From assembly GCF_963677875.1 (NCBI RefSeq), contig NZ_OY782565.1, forward strand, positions 62,001-126,000: a stretch of 64,000 nt of DNA. The letters are read 5' to 3'. The stretch comes from Thiomicrorhabdus sp. (lineage in GTDB: Bacteria > Pseudomonadota > Gammaproteobacteria > Thiomicrospirales > Thiomicrospiraceae). The notes under the pieces are model-generated. The model searched no databases. It had not been told where the DNA came from and saw only the letters and a list, made by a program, of their open reading frames with translations. Positions 49,020 to 59,184 of the stretch are shown piece by piece; position 1 is the stretch's first letter; every line of letters begins with the position of its first letter. The position numbers and the translations under genes were made by a program.

Positions 49020-52000
49020 ATGGCCATGACAGCACGTCAACAACGTTTAACCGCCCTCAAATCACTGCTGAACGAACGCACCGTCATTCTCGACGGTGCG
49101 ATGGGAACCATGATTCAAGGGCTGAATCTCAGCGAAGAAGACTTTCGAGGAGAGCGTTTTGCCGACTATCACATGGACATCAAGGGCAACAACGACATTC
49201 TGGCGATGACCAAACCGGAAGTGATTCGAGATATTCACCTGGCGTTCCTGCGCAAGGGTGTCGATATTATCGAAACCAACTCCTTTAACGCCACCACCAT
49301 TGCCCAGGCCGACTACGACATGCAGGGACACGTCAGCGAGCTGAACCTGGCCTGCGCCAAAGTCGCACGCGAGGCTTGTGATATTGCCGAGCAGGAAGAC
49401 GGCAAACCGCGTTTTGTTGCCGGTGTGCTTGGGCCGACAAACCGTACTGCGTCGATTTCACCTGACGTCAACGACCCGGGCTTCCGTAATACTTCGTTTG
49501 ATGAATTGGTGACCGCTTACAAACAAGCAACTCACGCTCTGTTGGAAGGTGGCGTGGATACCATTCTGATTGAAACCATTTTCGATACCCTGAATGCGAA
49601 AGCGGCAATCTTCGCGGTCAAAGAAGTCGAGCAAGAACTACGCGAAGCGTGGAATAAACGGAAAGATGAATATTTCGCTCAGAACGCGACGGCAGTCGAA
49701 GTAGTAGCGGAGTTAACTGAAGTTAATGAGCAGCGCAGTGAGGCTGCCAACAAAGTGCTGAGTGAAATAGGCGCTTTCCCAGAAGTTCCGATTATGTTGA
49801 GCGGTACCATTACGGATGCATCCGGTCGAACCCTTTCCGGTCAAACCACCGAAGCTTTCTATAACGCCGTAGCGCATGCCGAGCCACTGTCGGTCGGTCT
49901 GAACTGCGCCTTGGGGCCGGAAGAGCTGCGCCCTTATGTGCAGGAACTCAGCCGCGTTTGCGAAACCTATGTGTCGATTCACCCGAATGCCGGCCTGCCG
50001 AACGAATTCGGTGAATACGACGAAACGCCGGAACAGATGGCCGCAGAAATCGCCCATTGGGCGGAACACGGCTGGATCAATATTATCGGCGGTTGTTGCG
50101 GAACCACGCCGGATCACGTCGAAGCCATGGCGCAAGCCGCTCTGGCACATCCGCGCCGCCAGCTTCCCGAAGTGAAACCGGCCTGTCGCCTGTCCGGTCT
50201 GGAACCGCTAAACATCGATGAAAGCACACTGTTCGTTAACGTTGGTGAACGTAATAACGTTACCGGGTCGGCCAAATTCAAACGCTTGATTATCGAAGAG
50301 AACTACGAAGAAGCCATCGAAATCGCCGTTAAGCAGGTGGAAGACGGCGCGCAGATTATCGACGTCAATATGGACGAAGGGATGCTGGACGCCAAGGCGT
50401 GCATGGTCAAGTTCCTTAATCTTTTGGCTTCCGAGCCGGAAGCGTCGCGCGTGCCGATTATGATCGACTCCTCTAAATGGGACGTCATCGAAGCCGGTCT
50501 GAAATGTATTCAAGGTAAAGGAGTGGTCAACTCCATCTCGCTGAAAGAGGGCGAAGAAGCCTTTATTGAACACGCTCGCAAAGTGAAACAATACGGTGCG
50601 GCAACCATTGTTATGGCCTTCGACGAAGACGGCCAGGCGGATACCCTTGAACGCAAAATCGAAATCTGTAAACGCTCTTATGAAGTGTTGACCGAAAAGG
50701 TCGGATTTTTACCGCAAGACATTATTTTCGACCCGAATATCTTCGCGGTGGCGACCGGTATTGAAGAACACAATAACTACGGTCTGGACTTTATCAATGC
50801 GGTCACGTGGATTAAAGCCAACCTGCCGCACGCCAAGATTTCCGGCGGTGTCTCTAACGTCTCCTTCTCGTTCCGTGGTAACAATCCGGTGCGTGAAGCG
50901 ATTCACTCGGTATTCCTGTACTACGCGATTCAAGAAGGCATGGACATGGGGATCGTTAACGCCGGGCAAATGGCGATTTACGATGACCTGCCGGAGAAAC
51001 TACGTTTAGCCGTAGAAGACGTTATTTTGAATAAAGACCCGGATGCGGGTGAACGCTTGCTGGAAGTCGCCGAAGAGTTCCGTGGCGACGGTTCTGCGGC
51101 CGGTAAAGTGGCCGATACCGCGTGGCGTGAAACGAGCGTTGAAAAGCGTCTTGAACACGCACTGGTCAAAGGAATTACCGACTTTATCGAAGAAGACACC
51201 GAAGAAGCCTACCAAAAACTGGGCTCGGGCCTGTCGGTGATCGAAGGCCCGCTGATGGACGGCATGAACGTGGTCGGCGATCTGTTCGGCTCCGGGAAAA
51301 TGTTCCTGCCGCAGGTAGTGAAATCGGCGCGCGTTATGAAGCGCGCGGTCGCCTATCTTGACCCTTATCTGCTGGCGGCGAAAACCGAAGGTCAGCAGCA
51401 AGGAAAAATCGTTATGGCGACCGTTAAGGGCGACGTCCACGATATCGGTAAAAACATCGTCGGCGTAGTGCTGCAATGTAATAACTTCGAGGTTATCGAC
51501 CTTGGCGTTATGGTGCCTGCCGAGAAAATTCTGGATACGGCGGTGGCCGAAGGCGCGAACGTCATTGGTCTGTCTGGTCTGATTACCCCGTCGCTGGAAG
51601 AGATGGTCAATGTTGCCAAACTGATGAAAGAGCGCGGCATGGACTTGCCATTGCTGATTGGTGGCGCAACCACTTCAAAAGCACATACCGCAGTGAAAAT
51701 CGAACCGCAATACGACCATCCGGTGGTTTACGTTAAGGATGCTTCGCGTGCGGTCGGTGTCGCGCAAAGTCTGATTTCCAACGACCTGAAAGCCGATTTC
51801 GCCGCGAAGATTCGTGCCGAATACGAAACCGTGCGTGAAGAGCGTAAAGCGCGCGCCAAGCAGGTGAAACGTGTGCCGATTAATAAGGCGCGTGAAAACC
51901 GCATCGAGATCGACTGGAACGGTTATCAGCCGGTGAAACCCAGCTTCCTGGGTTCACGTGTCATTGAAGCCTTCCCGCTGGAAAAATTGCTGGAGCGTTT

Positions 52001-52865
52001 TGACTGGTCGCCGTTTTTCCAATCGTGGGAACTGCACGGTCTCTTCCCGCGTATTCTGGACGACAAGGTGGTCGGTGAAGAAGCGCGTAAGGTGTATGCC
52101 GATGCGAAAGAAATGCTGGAAAAAATCATTGCCGAGAAATGGTTGACTGCCAAAGCGGTGTACGGTTTCTATCCAGCGAATGCAATCGGTGATGATATTG
52201 AAATCTATACCGACGAGTCGCGCACCGAAGTATTGACCGTGCTACACAATCTTCGTCAACAGGCGGAGAAAAAACGCGGCGGTTACAACCAGTGTCTATC
52301 CGACTATATTGCTCCAAAAGAAACGGGGATTGCTGACTATGTCGGTCTATTCGCGGTTTCCGGCGGGATCGGCTGTGATGAAAAAGCGGCGGAGTTTGAA
52401 GCCGAGCATAACGACTATGAAGCGATTATGTTGAAAGCATTAGCGGATCGTTTTGCCGAAGCCTTTGCCGAGACCCTGCATGAAATGGTACGTAAAGAAG
52501 AATGGGGCTATGCACCGGATGAAGACTTGGACAACGAAGCCCTGATTCGCGAGAAATACCAAGGCATCCGCCCAGCACCAGGTTACCCTGCGTGCCCGGA
52601 ACACACCGAAAAAGGTACTATCTGGGAACTGCTAAAACCGGATACAGAAATCGGTTTAGAGCTGACTTCAAGCTACGCCATGACTCCGACCGCCGCGGTT
52701 TCCGGAGTTTACTTCTCACATCCGGAATCAAAATACTTCGGTATCGGCTCGGTCGGTCGCGACCAGGTCGAAGACTACGCCCACCGAAAAGGCTGGTCAA
52801 TCGAAGAAACCGAGAAATGGCTGGCTCCGAATCTGGGTTACGATCCGGAAGATTTTGCGCAGTAA
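49020..52865 (+). CDS. metH: Cobalamin-dependent methionine synthase
   Basis: A 1281-residue four-module enzyme that methylates homocysteine from 5-methyl-THF. The homocysteine module holds DGAMGTMIQ and the zinc motif [10 protein letters not shown]. The pterin module has [17 protein letters not shown], and the B12 module has [15 protein letters not shown] with the axial histidine. The activation module has [15 protein letters not shown] and ends EDFAQ. It is about 54 residues longer than the E. coli enzyme, mostly through an insertion of about 45 residues (about 207-250) between AIFAVK and VPIMLSGT. The ATG at 49020 is followed two codons later by another ATG. I see no cobalamin riboswitch in the 152 bases upstream. 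Confidence 0.97.
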   Translation: MAMTARQQRLTALKSLLNERTVILDGAMGTMIQGLNLSEEDFRGERFADYHMDIKGNNDILAMTKPEVIRDIHLAFLRKGVDIIETNSFNATTIAQADYDMQGHVSELNLACAKVAREACDIAEQEDGKPRFVAGVLGPTNRTASISPDVNDPGFRNTSFDELVTAYKQATHALLEGGVDTILIETIFDTLNAKAAIFAVKEVEQELREAWNKRKDEYFAQNATAVEVVAELTEVNEQRSEAANKVLSEIGAFPEVPIMLSGTITDASGRTLSGQTTEAFYNAVAHAEPLSVGLNCALGPEELRPYVQELSRVCETYVSIHPNAGLPNEFGEYDETPEQMAAEIAHWAEHGWINIIGGCCGTTPDHVEAMAQAALAHPRRQLPEVKPACRLSGLEPLNIDESTLFVNVGERNNVTGSAKFKRLIIEENYEEAIEIAVKQVEDGAQIIDVNMDEGMLDAKACMVKFLNLLASEPEASRVPIMIDSSKWDVIEAGLKCIQGKGVVNSISLKEGEEAFIEHARKVKQYGAATIVMAFDEDGQADTLERKIEICKRSYEVLTEKVGFLPQDIIFDPNIFAVATGIEEHNNYGLDFINAVTWIKANLPHAKISGGVSNVSFSFRGNNPVREAIHSVFLYYAIQEGMDMGIVNAGQMAIYDDLPEKLRLAVEDVILNKDPDAGERLLEVAEEFRGDGSAAGKVADTAWRETSVEKRLEHALVKGITDFIEEDTEEAYQKLGSGLSVIEGPLMDGMNVVGDLFGSGKMFLPQVVKSARVMKRAVAYLDPYLLAAKTEGQQQGKIVMATVKGDVHDIGKNIVGVVLQCNNFEVIDLGVMVPAEKILDTAVAEGANVIGLSGLITPSLEEMVNVAKLMKERGMDLPLLIGGATTSKAHTAVKIEPQYDHPVVYVKDASRAVGVAQSLISNDLKADFAAKIRAEYETVREERKARAKQVKRVPINKARENRIEIDWNGYQPVKPSFLGSRVIEAFPLEKLLERFDWSPFFQSWELHGLFPRILDDKVVGEEARKVYADAKEMLEKIIAEKWLTAKAVYGFYPANAIGDDIEIYTDESRTEVLTVLHNLRQQAEKKRGGYNQCLSDYIAPKETGIADYVGLFAVSGGIGCDEKAAEFEAEHNDYEAIMLKALADRFAEAFAETLHEMVRKEEWGYAPDEDLDNEALIREKYQGIRPAPGYPACPEHTEKGTIWELLKPDTEIGLELTSSYAMTPTAAVSGVYFSHPESKYFGIGSVGRDQVEDYAHRKGWSIEETEKWLAPNLGYDPEDFAQ

Positions 52866-52907
52866 TCAGCCTTAAACAAAATTCAGATGAAAACGCAGGT
52901 TGGAAAA

Positions 52908-53654
52908 ATGGTAGATTTGTTTGAAGGCAACGGATCAAACTACGCCGCTTACCGACCTGCCTATCCCAAAGAATTGGGAGAAGCCCTTTCCCAGCTATGC
53001 AGTCGTCATCAAACAGCACTCGACGTTGGCTGCGGAACAGGTCAGCTCACCAGCCTGCTAAGCAAACATTTCACTTCCGTTATCGGAACTGACACCAGCA
53101 AGAGCCAACTGGAATTTGCGCAAACCGCCGACAACATCCGTTACCTCAATGAACCCGCCGAACAAACCAGTTTAGAGAACGCCTCCGTTGACCTGATTGT
53201 CGTCGCACAAGCTGCCCACTGGTTTAACTTGGAAGCCTTTTATCAAGAAGTTAAAAGGATCGCATCGCCTGATGCCGTAATCGCCCTGATCAGCTATGGC
53301 GTTCCTTATATCGAGGCCAGCGTCAATTCTGTTTTTCAACAGAGGTACTGGCAGCAAGTTCACAAATACTGGCCGGATGAACGAAAACACGTGGAAAACG
53401 GATACATTGAACTGGCATTTCCATTTGAGGAAATCGACTTTCCCGAAACCTTTATCCATAAAGAAATGAACTTCGACGAATTCATTGGCTATATCCGCAC
53501 TTGGAGCGCCTATAAAAAAGCGCAAGAATTACAGGAAACAGCTATCTTTAATTCATTCTTTGAACAACTGGAAAAATCTTGGGGCGATAAGGCGAGAAAC
53601 TATCAAGTCACTTGGCCGATTTCAGTTAGAGTGGGTAAAGTAATTAACTATTGA
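52908..53654 (+). CDS. Class I SAM-dependent methyltransferase
   Basis: A protein of about 248 residues. Motif I is ALDVGCGTGQLTSLLS, followed by VIGTDTSKSQLEFAQ and VDLIVVAQAAHWFN. The pattern resembles trans-aconitate-type and related small-molecule methyltransferases, but the substrate is unknown. I prefer the ATG at 52908, which has GGA upstream and begins MVDLFEGNGSNYAAYRP; an ATG at 52887 would add 7 residues. It starts about 40 bases after metH and is followed by a decayed copy of the metH 3' end. That placement suggests it arrived with that duplication. Confidence 0.85.
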   Translation: MVDLFEGNGSNYAAYRPAYPKELGEALSQLCSRHQTALDVGCGTGQLTSLLSKHFTSVIGTDTSKSQLEFAQTADNIRYLNEPAEQTSLENASVDLIVVAQAAHWFNLEAFYQEVKRIASPDAVIALISYGVPYIEASVNSVFQQRYWQQVHKYWPDERKHVENGYIELAFPFEEIDFPETFIHKEMNFDEFIGYIRTWSAYKKAQELQETAIFNSFFEQLEKSWGDKARNYQVTWPISVRVGKVINY

Positions 53655-53660
53655 TTGATT

Positions 53661-53771
53661 AATCCCGACCGGATCAAAGACGATGTTCACCATAAAGGTT
53701 TGACCGTAGAAGAAACCGAGAAGAGGTTAGCTACGAATCGAAGTTACTATCCGGAAAACTTTGTGCAGTAA
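53661..53771 (+). pseudogene. Decayed copy of the metH 3' end
   Basis: Read in frame, these 111 bases encode 36 residues and a stop that align without gaps to the last 36 residues of metH (52755-52865). I count 18 identical residues, including HxKG, EETEK, LA and PE followed by FxQ. Both copies end in CAG TAA. There is no start codon or upstream metH sequence, so only the tail is present. The methyltransferase gene lies between the intact and decayed tails. Confidence 0.8.
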
Positions 53772-54003
53772 TTTACTGTTTTTCAGGGTGAAGCTATTTA
53801 ACTTTACTTTGCCGAATGTTCCTCCAATGGACTTCCCTCTTACCTTTTCTCGACTCTTTAGCCGAGTTCGATGTTTGTTATTCAGCAAAACCACAAAGGG
53901 CAGATTCCCTTGATTTCAGGAATGGTTTCGCCAAATATTTTCAGACCTTACATCAATTCGAATAGCGAGCATCCAGGCGGCATAGAGTACCGCCCGATCT
54001 TAA
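53772..54003. other. Unassigned 232-base region
   Basis: I find no convincing gene here. A 49-codon plus-strand frame (53816-53965, MFLQWTSLLPF...) has no ribosome site. An overlapping minus-strand frame reads NLPFVVLLNNKHRTRLKSRE without a good start. The stretch could be remnant mobile or accessory DNA that accompanied the metH tail copy. Confidence 0.3.
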
Positions 54004-54567
54004 TCAATAGTTCAGTAACAAATCCACCAAAGTTAGGATGACAAACGTTTTTGGGTCGTATACGACGACATAACCTTGGTAATAGCCGATTGAATAACCG
54101 GCTGGAACGTGCGGTATACGTTTTTTCAGAGAATTGGGCGCAGGGGTAATATAAGGTCGGTATTTGACCGGAATTGACCGCGACTGGGTAAACTGTGGTC
54201 GATGTTGACGGTTTACTTTTCCAAGAATTTTCTGGTAATGCTGATGCATTACTTGTTTATTCCGTGAATTAACGGAGTAAGAAGGGACGGATTTGTTACC
54301 GGATTTCGACGAGCCGTGATGGCTTTGATTCATGCCTTGGGGCTTACTTCGATTTTGCTGCTCCTGTTTGCTGGAATTGAATTGCGCTGAAGAGCCTTTG
54401 CTGTCTTTATGATGCCCCGGATTTTTTTGGTTATTCGGCTGCCCTTTATGCCCGTGATCTTTTGAAAACCCCGGTTGCTCTTGCCCGTGCTGAGGCGGTG
54501 CGGCGTATACGGAATTGACACTTAATCCACAAATTAAAACGCTTGCGGCCAATAATGATTTTTTCAT
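54004..54567 (-). CDS. Secreted RcnB/CigR-like protein
   Basis: A 187-residue protein with a signal peptide (about 1-22, NSVYAAPP). A low-complexity region rich in His, Gln, Ser and Lys (about 25-100) follows, and then a C-terminal RcnB-like segment (HVPAGYSIGYYQGYVVVYD, then VILTLVDLLLNY). RcnB is a periplasmic protein linked to Ni/Co homeostasis, and CigR is a related envelope regulator. No metal efflux gene is adjacent, so the role here is not set. The 199 bases upstream should contain its promoter; I see no clear boxes. Confidence 0.7.
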   Translation of the reverse strand: MKKSLLAASVLICGLSVNSVYAAPPQHGQEQPGFSKDHGHKGQPNNQKNPGHHKDSKGSSAQFNSSKQEQQNRSKPQGMNQSHHGSSKSGNKSVPSYSVNSRNKQVMHQHYQKILGKVNRQHRPQFTQSRSIPVKYRPYITPAPNSLKKRIPHVPAGYSIGYYQGYVVVYDPKTFVILTLVDLLLNY

Positions 54568-54766
54568 AGCGATTGTCCTTCAGGTTGAGAATATTCATAT
54601 GAATGAGCGGCCGTCTCAGTCGATATCTGACCGGTTACCGATCATGGAACTGAATTTACTCTATCATAAGAATGGGATGAAAATAATTGATCAAATATTA
54701 AGCAACTAAGCAACAATCGAATTAATCAATACCCGGTATCAGAGGGAAATAACCTTCTATTCACCT

Positions 54767-55195
54767 TTAATTTTTATTGGATTCGGAATTCGGTCGGCCT
54801 TTTTTCTCATCTGCCATTTTTCGTTGCCTGAACAGGTACAGTTGTTCGATTTTCTCTCGAGCCCACTCGGTTTTGCGCAGAAACGTCAGGCTCGACTTTA
54901 TCGATGGATTGTTCTGGAAACAGTTCATCCGCGTTTGCTCAAACAACCCTTCCCAGCCATAGTATTCCTGCAATTCAGTGACAATGGTTTTCAACGTAAT
55001 GCCGTGCAACGGGTTATTGCGCTGAGTCGAACGACGTTCGAATTTCGGCTTTGATGCAGCTTCCGATCTGGGTTTGGATGTTTGCTTTGCAGGCTGTTTG
55101 GCTTTCATCACCCTCACTTTTACTTTCGATGCCGAGTCCGACTGACGATTCAGTTTAAGGGTCTTGGGCTTTTCTGAAACCGTTTTTTCAACCAT
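54767..55195 (-). CDS. VF530 family DNA-binding protein
   Basis: A 142-residue protein. The C-terminal 75 residues match the VF530 (DUF2132) fold: [20 protein letters not shown], then [20 protein letters not shown] and [10 protein letters not shown]. The N-terminal half is a basic, Lys/Ser-rich extension (about residues 1-70) not typical of the short family core. The ATG at 55195 has AGGAAAA upstream and overlaps the yaeQ stop, so translation is coupled. Family members have been proposed to bind DNA. Confidence 0.82.
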   Translation of the reverse strand: MVEKTVSEKPKTLKLNRQSDSASKVKVRVMKAKQPAKQTSKPRSEAASKPKFERRSTQRNNPLHGITLKTIVTELQEYYGWEGLFEQTRMNCFQNNPSIKSSLTFLRKTEWAREKIEQLYLFRQRKMADEKKGRPNSESNKN

Positions 55196-55733
55196 GGGCT
55201 TTTTCCTGCAAAACGTTCCAATGCACTTCGCACTCACCTTTTGCCGTCGCAATATACGCCGAGTTGCCGCTCAGGGTGACGGAGAAATCCATCGTGCGTT
55301 CCAACATCCCCGCAAGGGTTTGAATTTCATTCCAGTCAAAACGGTAAATATCGGCGTCCAGACGATTAAATTCCGCTTCGCCCTGCGCCCACCAAACATC
55401 CGATTTACTATTAAAGCTGTAAACTTTCGTCTGCTGCGCCTTTCGAGTAGCTTTTTTAATGCGATCCACTGCCGGTTCGCCGACATCAATCCACAGTGCC
55501 AACTGGTCATCTAACGTCGTCACGGAAATCGCCGGATCATCCACTTCACTGAGTCCTGCGCCAAAATCCAATTGTGCTTGGGCATTGATGCAATAGGCCA
55601 ATAAGCGCGTCATCATGCGCTCGTCGTTTTCCGACGGATGCTTGGCAAGCGTGAGATTCAAAGCGTCGAAATGAGATCGGTTCAGGTCGGATAAGGAAAT
55701 TTTAAATTTATAAACTGTCGGTTTTAACGCCAC
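55188..55733 (-). CDS. yaeQ: YaeQ family protein
   Basis: A 181-residue protein of the YaeQ family, which has a PD-(D/E)XK nuclease-like fold of unknown cellular role. The start is GTG at 55733 with AAAGGG upstream, giving the canonical beginning ALKPTVYKF and the exact length of the E. coli protein. Further signatures are [17 protein letters not shown] and [16 protein letters not shown]. It overlaps the VF530 gene by 8 bases. Confidence 0.92.
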   Translation of the reverse strand: MALKPTVYKFKISLSDLNRSHFDALNLTLAKHPSENDERMMTRLLAYCINAQAQLDFGAGLSEVDDPAISVTTLDDQLALWIDVGEPAVDRIKKATRKAQQTKVYSFNSKSDVWWAQGEAEFNRLDADIYRFDWNEIQTLAGMLERTMDFSVTLSGNSAYIATAKGECEVHWNVLQEKAHG

Positions 55734-55917
55734 TGGATGCCCTTTAAGATAAAAACAGAAAAAATTCAGCGCCGATATCATGCCATAAATAACGATAACA
55801 TTCGGCAAACACGCTTCACCCGAAGCGTATCACTCTGGATGGCATTATCGATCTTGGACGGAAAATCGGCGGTAAAATGTAGCTTGCAAATCCCGCTTCT
55901 GAAAAGGATTCTTGACA

Positions 55918-56085
55918 ATGAAATGGTTAAATTTTGTATTTCGCCTGTTCGGTTATGAATGGGTTAAGGATGAAACGCCCTATGAACGGCAACGGGACGA
56001 TCCAATCACCGACGAAGGTTGGGATGACCTGTATGAGCATTCGCCGCGTTATAAGCTGCGCAAAATCAGACAGGGAGTCAGATAA
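55918..56085 (+). CDS. Small hypothetical protein of 55 residues
   Basis: An ATG at 55918 preceded by AAAGGATT opens 55 codons ending in TAA. The product is MKWLNFVFRLFGYEWVKDE at the start, with a short hydrophobic first segment, then an acidic middle (DDPITDEGWDDLYE) and a basic end (KLRKIRQGVR). Codon pattern and ribosome site look genuine. I do not recognise the family. It lies in the gap between yaeQ and the TlpA fusion, on the opposite strand from both. Confidence 0.6.
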   Translation: MKWLNFVFRLFGYEWVKDETPYERQRDDPITDEGWDDLYEHSPRYKLRKIRQGVR

Positions 56086-56118
56086 TGCCCATTTAAACCG
56101 TCCTGATTCTGTTTCGGT

Positions 56119-57387
56119 TCACTCTTTGGCCAGCAGCCGGTCAATCACGGTTTTCACTTCGGCCTCGTCCCATTCAATTGCCGCATTAACCGAGTGGCGC
56201 AAAGTACCTTCTGCATCGATCAGGAACGAGCTGGGAAAAGAAAAGATTTCATAGTCGGCAGCGACCTTGCCATCCAAATCAAGCAAAACCGGAAAGTCGA
56301 CCTGAACCTGTTTCAGAAAGTCCCGAATGGTGTCAGGGGATTCTTTAAAATTGACCGAAACAATTTCAAAACGCGTTGCATCATAAGATTCCGCCAAACG
56401 GTTCATCGATGGAATCTCCTTAACGCACGGCGGGCACCAGCTGGCCCAAAAATTCAACAACACCACTTTACCCCGTTTGTCCTCAAGGTTGACGGCATGG
56501 CCGAAAATATCGGTGAGTTCAAACACGGGAGCCGGACGGGCTCGAACCGAAACCAAACCTTTTCTGCGCTCGGTTACGTTCGCCGCGATCAATTCTTGCG
56601 CAGGTTCAAATTTCCGGTTTTTCTCAATCCGACTAACCTGCAACCAGATTCCAAGTTGCCCGGCAAGCGCATTGCTCGCTTTGGTTTCAAGGTCACTGGC
56701 TCCGCTTTGCCGACGTAAAAAATACCAGTCGCGAACCTTCGGAACTCCGGCAATCGTGACCTGACTATGCTGTTTTTCCAACGCCTGCTGCAAATCGCCC
56801 GTTTTCCATTTATAGGTTCCCTCCCCCGGCTGAACCAGAGTCACCGGCAGACTGCTGGCGGAAACAATCGGAAACAGTTGCGGCGCATCACCGGCTTTTT
56901 CGGCCGCATCGTACAGATTTGGAAAGAACAGGACAACCTGCTGCAAAGCACCGTGGCCTTTCTCCGGCTGCTCGGCCAATTGCCACAAACGTACACCACG
57001 CAACAACGCCAGACTCATACGCCCGGTACTCACCGGTACAAAAGGCCGTTCAGCTGTTTGTGCATGCGCCAGCACTGCCGCGACACCTTCGCCGGAAAGG
57101 CGTCGGACATTGGATGGGGTGCGTTCCAGAAAATAAGACTCCAGCAAATCCACCTGCCACAGCGAATAGCCTTCGTCGTTTAATTGCGTAACAAGATGTT
57201 TGAAAGACGTTCGATCGGCATAACCTTCGGTAAACCAGATCAGCAGCGGTTTTTTCGCATCCGGAAAAGTCGCCGGAAAAACGTGAATCGTCAGTTCTTC
57301 ATTCGACTTAGTGGAGAGCGTAAAGGTTTCAGCACTGGCAGCAGGAAGCCAAAATAACAAGATCAATGAAAAAATCCAGACGCGCAC
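56119..57387 (-). CDS. TlpA-like thioredoxin fused to an alpha/beta-hydrolase-like domain
   Basis: A 422-residue secreted protein with a signal peptide (about 1-19). Residues about 25-240 resemble an alpha/beta-hydrolase (PLLIWFTEGYADRTSFKHLV), but the usual nucleophile elbow is not intact (VPVSTGRMS). Residues about 285-420 form a TlpA/ResA domain with the redox motif WCPPC in LLNFWASWCPPCVKEIP and a cis-proline region at FSFPSSFLID. The thioredoxin part should reduce or exchange disulfides in the periplasm. The joint architecture is unusual. The gene is alone, 63 bases downstream of malic enzyme on the same strand. Confidence 0.82.
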   Translation of the reverse strand: MRVWIFSLILLFWLPAASAETFTLSTKSNEELTIHVFPATFPDAKKPLLIWFTEGYADRTSFKHLVTQLNDEGYSLWQVDLLESYFLERTPSNVRRLSGEGVAAVLAHAQTAERPFVPVSTGRMSLALLRGVRLWQLAEQPEKGHGALQQVVLFFPNLYDAAEKAGDAPQLFPIVSASSLPVTLVQPGEGTYKWKTGDLQQALEKQHSQVTIAGVPKVRDWYFLRRQSGASDLETKASNALAGQLGIWLQVSRIEKNRKFEPAQELIAANVTERRKGLVSVRARPAPVFELTDIFGHAVNLEDKRGKVVLLNFWASWCPPCVKEIPSMNRLAESYDATRFEIVSVNFKESPDTIRDFLKQVQVDFPVLLDLDGKVAADYEIFSFPSSFLIDAEGTLRHSVNAAIEWDEAEVKTVIDRLLAKE

Positions 57388-57450
57388 AGTTCTCTCCGCT
57401 TTAAGGTTTGTGTTTGATTTTACACGGAAAACCGCACACCCATGAAACTC

Positions 57451-58653
57451 TTAAGCCGCCCCGCTGTTTTTCGCCGCTTGAATGATTGCCGCAGGCAAGC
57501 GCTCAAGTAAACGCGGGTCGGTCGGTTTCGGCAAAATGTAATCTTTACCAAAACTCAGCTCCGACAACCCATAGGCTTTCAAAACCGTCTCGGTAACCGG
57601 CTCTTTTGCCAAAGCTCTCAAAGCTTCCACACAAGCCAGTTTCATTTCGGTATTAATGACCTTGGCGCGGCAATCCAGTGCCGCTCGAAAAATATACGGA
57701 AACCCTAAAACATTATTGACCTGATTCGGATAATCGCTGCGACCGGTTCCCATCACAATATCGCCTCGCAATGCATGCGCCTGTTCCGGAAGGATTTCCG
57801 GATAAGGATTTGCCATCGCCAGAATGACCGGATCTTCGGCCATCGAAAGCACCATATCGTCGGATAACAAATCCCCTGCCGACAGGCCGAGAAAAACATC
57901 CGCGCCTTGCATCGCATCCGCGAGAGTTCGCTTGTCGGTTTCCAGCGCAAACGGCTGTTTGTAAACATTCAAGTCGTCGCGCCCGCAGTGAATCACCCCT
58001 TTTGAATCCAGCAACAGGATATTCTCCCGTCTGGCGCCGCTTTCCAGCAAAAGATTCAGAATGGCAATGCCGGCGGCTCCGGCGCCAACACAGACGATTT
58101 TCGCTTCCGATAACGTTTTATCCTGAATTTCCAAGGCGTTCAGTAAACCGGCCACACTGATAATCGCCGTCCCGTGCTGGTCATCGTGAAATACCGGAAT
58201 ATCCAGAGCTTCGATCAGTCTGCGTTCGATTTCAAAACAGGCCGGGGCAGCAATGTCTTCCAGATTGATGCCACCGAAAGTCGGGGCGATTCGGGTCACA
58301 ATTTCAACAAACCGGTCAACATCGGTTTCGTCGACTTCAATATCAAAGCTGTCGATATTCGAAAAACGTTTAAACAGCAGAGCCTTGCCTTCCATAACCG
58401 GCTTGGATGCCATTGCGCCGGTATTGCCCAGCCCCAGAGTAGCGGTGCCGTTAGTGATCACGGCAACCAGATTGCCTTTAATGGTGTAATCATAAACCCG
58501 CTCCGGGTTGGCCATAATCTCTTCAACCGGCGCCGCAACTCCCGGACTATAGGCCAGACTCAAATCTTTTTGGGTATCGGCCGGTTTGCAGATTTCAACC
58601 GACAGCTTGCCGGGCTTTCCTCTGCGGTGATAATCAAGAGCCTCTTTTTTCAT
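57451..58653 (-). CDS. NAD(P)-dependent malic enzyme, short form
   Basis: A 400-residue malic enzyme that decarboxylates malate to pyruvate. The N-terminal domain has [13 protein letters not shown] and [39 protein letters not shown] is the metal-substrate site, and [12 protein letters not shown] is the cofactor Rossmann motif. It lacks the phosphotransacetylase-like C-terminal domain of MaeB. Cofactor choice cannot be read with confidence. It follows the NUDIX gene after 12 bases. Confidence 0.93.
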   Translation of the reverse strand: MKKEALDYHRRGKPGKLSVEICKPADTQKDLSLAYSPGVAAPVEEIMANPERVYDYTIKGNLVAVITNGTATLGLGNTGAMASKPVMEGKALLFKRFSNIDSFDIEVDETDVDRFVEIVTRIAPTFGGINLEDIAAPACFEIERRLIEALDIPVFHDDQHGTAIISVAGLLNALEIQDKTLSEAKIVCVGAGAAGIAILNLLLESGARRENILLLDSKGVIHCGRDDLNVYKQPFALETDKRTLADAMQGADVFLGLSAGDLLSDDMVLSMAEDPVILAMANPYPEILPEQAHALRGDIVMGTGRSDYPNQVNNVLGFPYIFRAALDCRAKVINTEMKLACVEALRALAKEPVTETVLKAYGLSELSFGKDYILPKPTDPRLLERLPAAIIQAAKNSGAA

Positions 58654-58665
58654 CTTCCTTATTCC

Positions 58666-59184
58666 TCAAAATCGTTGATCAGGGACGGATAAAAATTTTT
58701 GCAGTGCATTTTTAATGGATTCGAAAGCAATAGACGAAATATCCAGACGTTCTTTAGGCACCCAGAGAGCTTCCGCAACATCGTCTCTGGCCAGCACTTG
58801 CGGCTTGTCGGCCATCTCGGCGACAAAAAATGCATCCTGAGTGTGATAAAGCACTTCGGCGTACAAATATTGATTTGGGAAAGAGAATAAATACTGCCAA
58901 TTCAATTGCGTTAAACCAATTTCTTCCTCACATTCCCTCGCCATCGCTTCTTCCAGAGATTCTCCGTAATCGACAAAACCGCCCGGAAGATCCAACATGC
59001 CTTTGCCCGGATCGAACTTTCGTCTGGTCAGCAGAATCTCATTCCCGCAGACGAGAATGCCCGCCACTGCCGATGCCACATTATGAAAATACTGAAAACC
59101 GCAATTTTGACAGCGCCAGTGCTTCCCATCTTCTACGGAAAGCCCGTGACACCCGCAGGACGGACAGAATTGAATCAATCCCAT
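58666..59184 (-). CDS. NUDIX hydrolase with N-terminal zinc ribbon
   Basis: A 172-residue protein. Residues about 8-31 hold two CxxC pairs (FCPSCG and CQNCGF) forming a zinc ribbon. The Nudix box is GGFVDYGESLEEAMARECEE followed by EIGL and fits the consensus. The zinc ribbon plus Nudix layout is that of NADH pyrophosphatase-related enzymes, but the substrate is not certain. Its ATG lies inside the last codons of the LRR-kinase gene (10-base overlap), so the two are probably translated together. Confidence 0.9.
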   Translation of the reverse strand: MGLIQFCPSCGCHGLSVEDGKHWRCQNCGFQYFHNVASAVAGILVCGNEILLTRRKFDPGKGMLDLPGGFVDYGESLEEAMARECEEEIGLTQLNWQYLFSFPNQYLYAEVLYHTQDAFFVAEMADKPQVLARDDVAEALWVPKERLDISSIAFESIKNALQKFLSVPDQRF

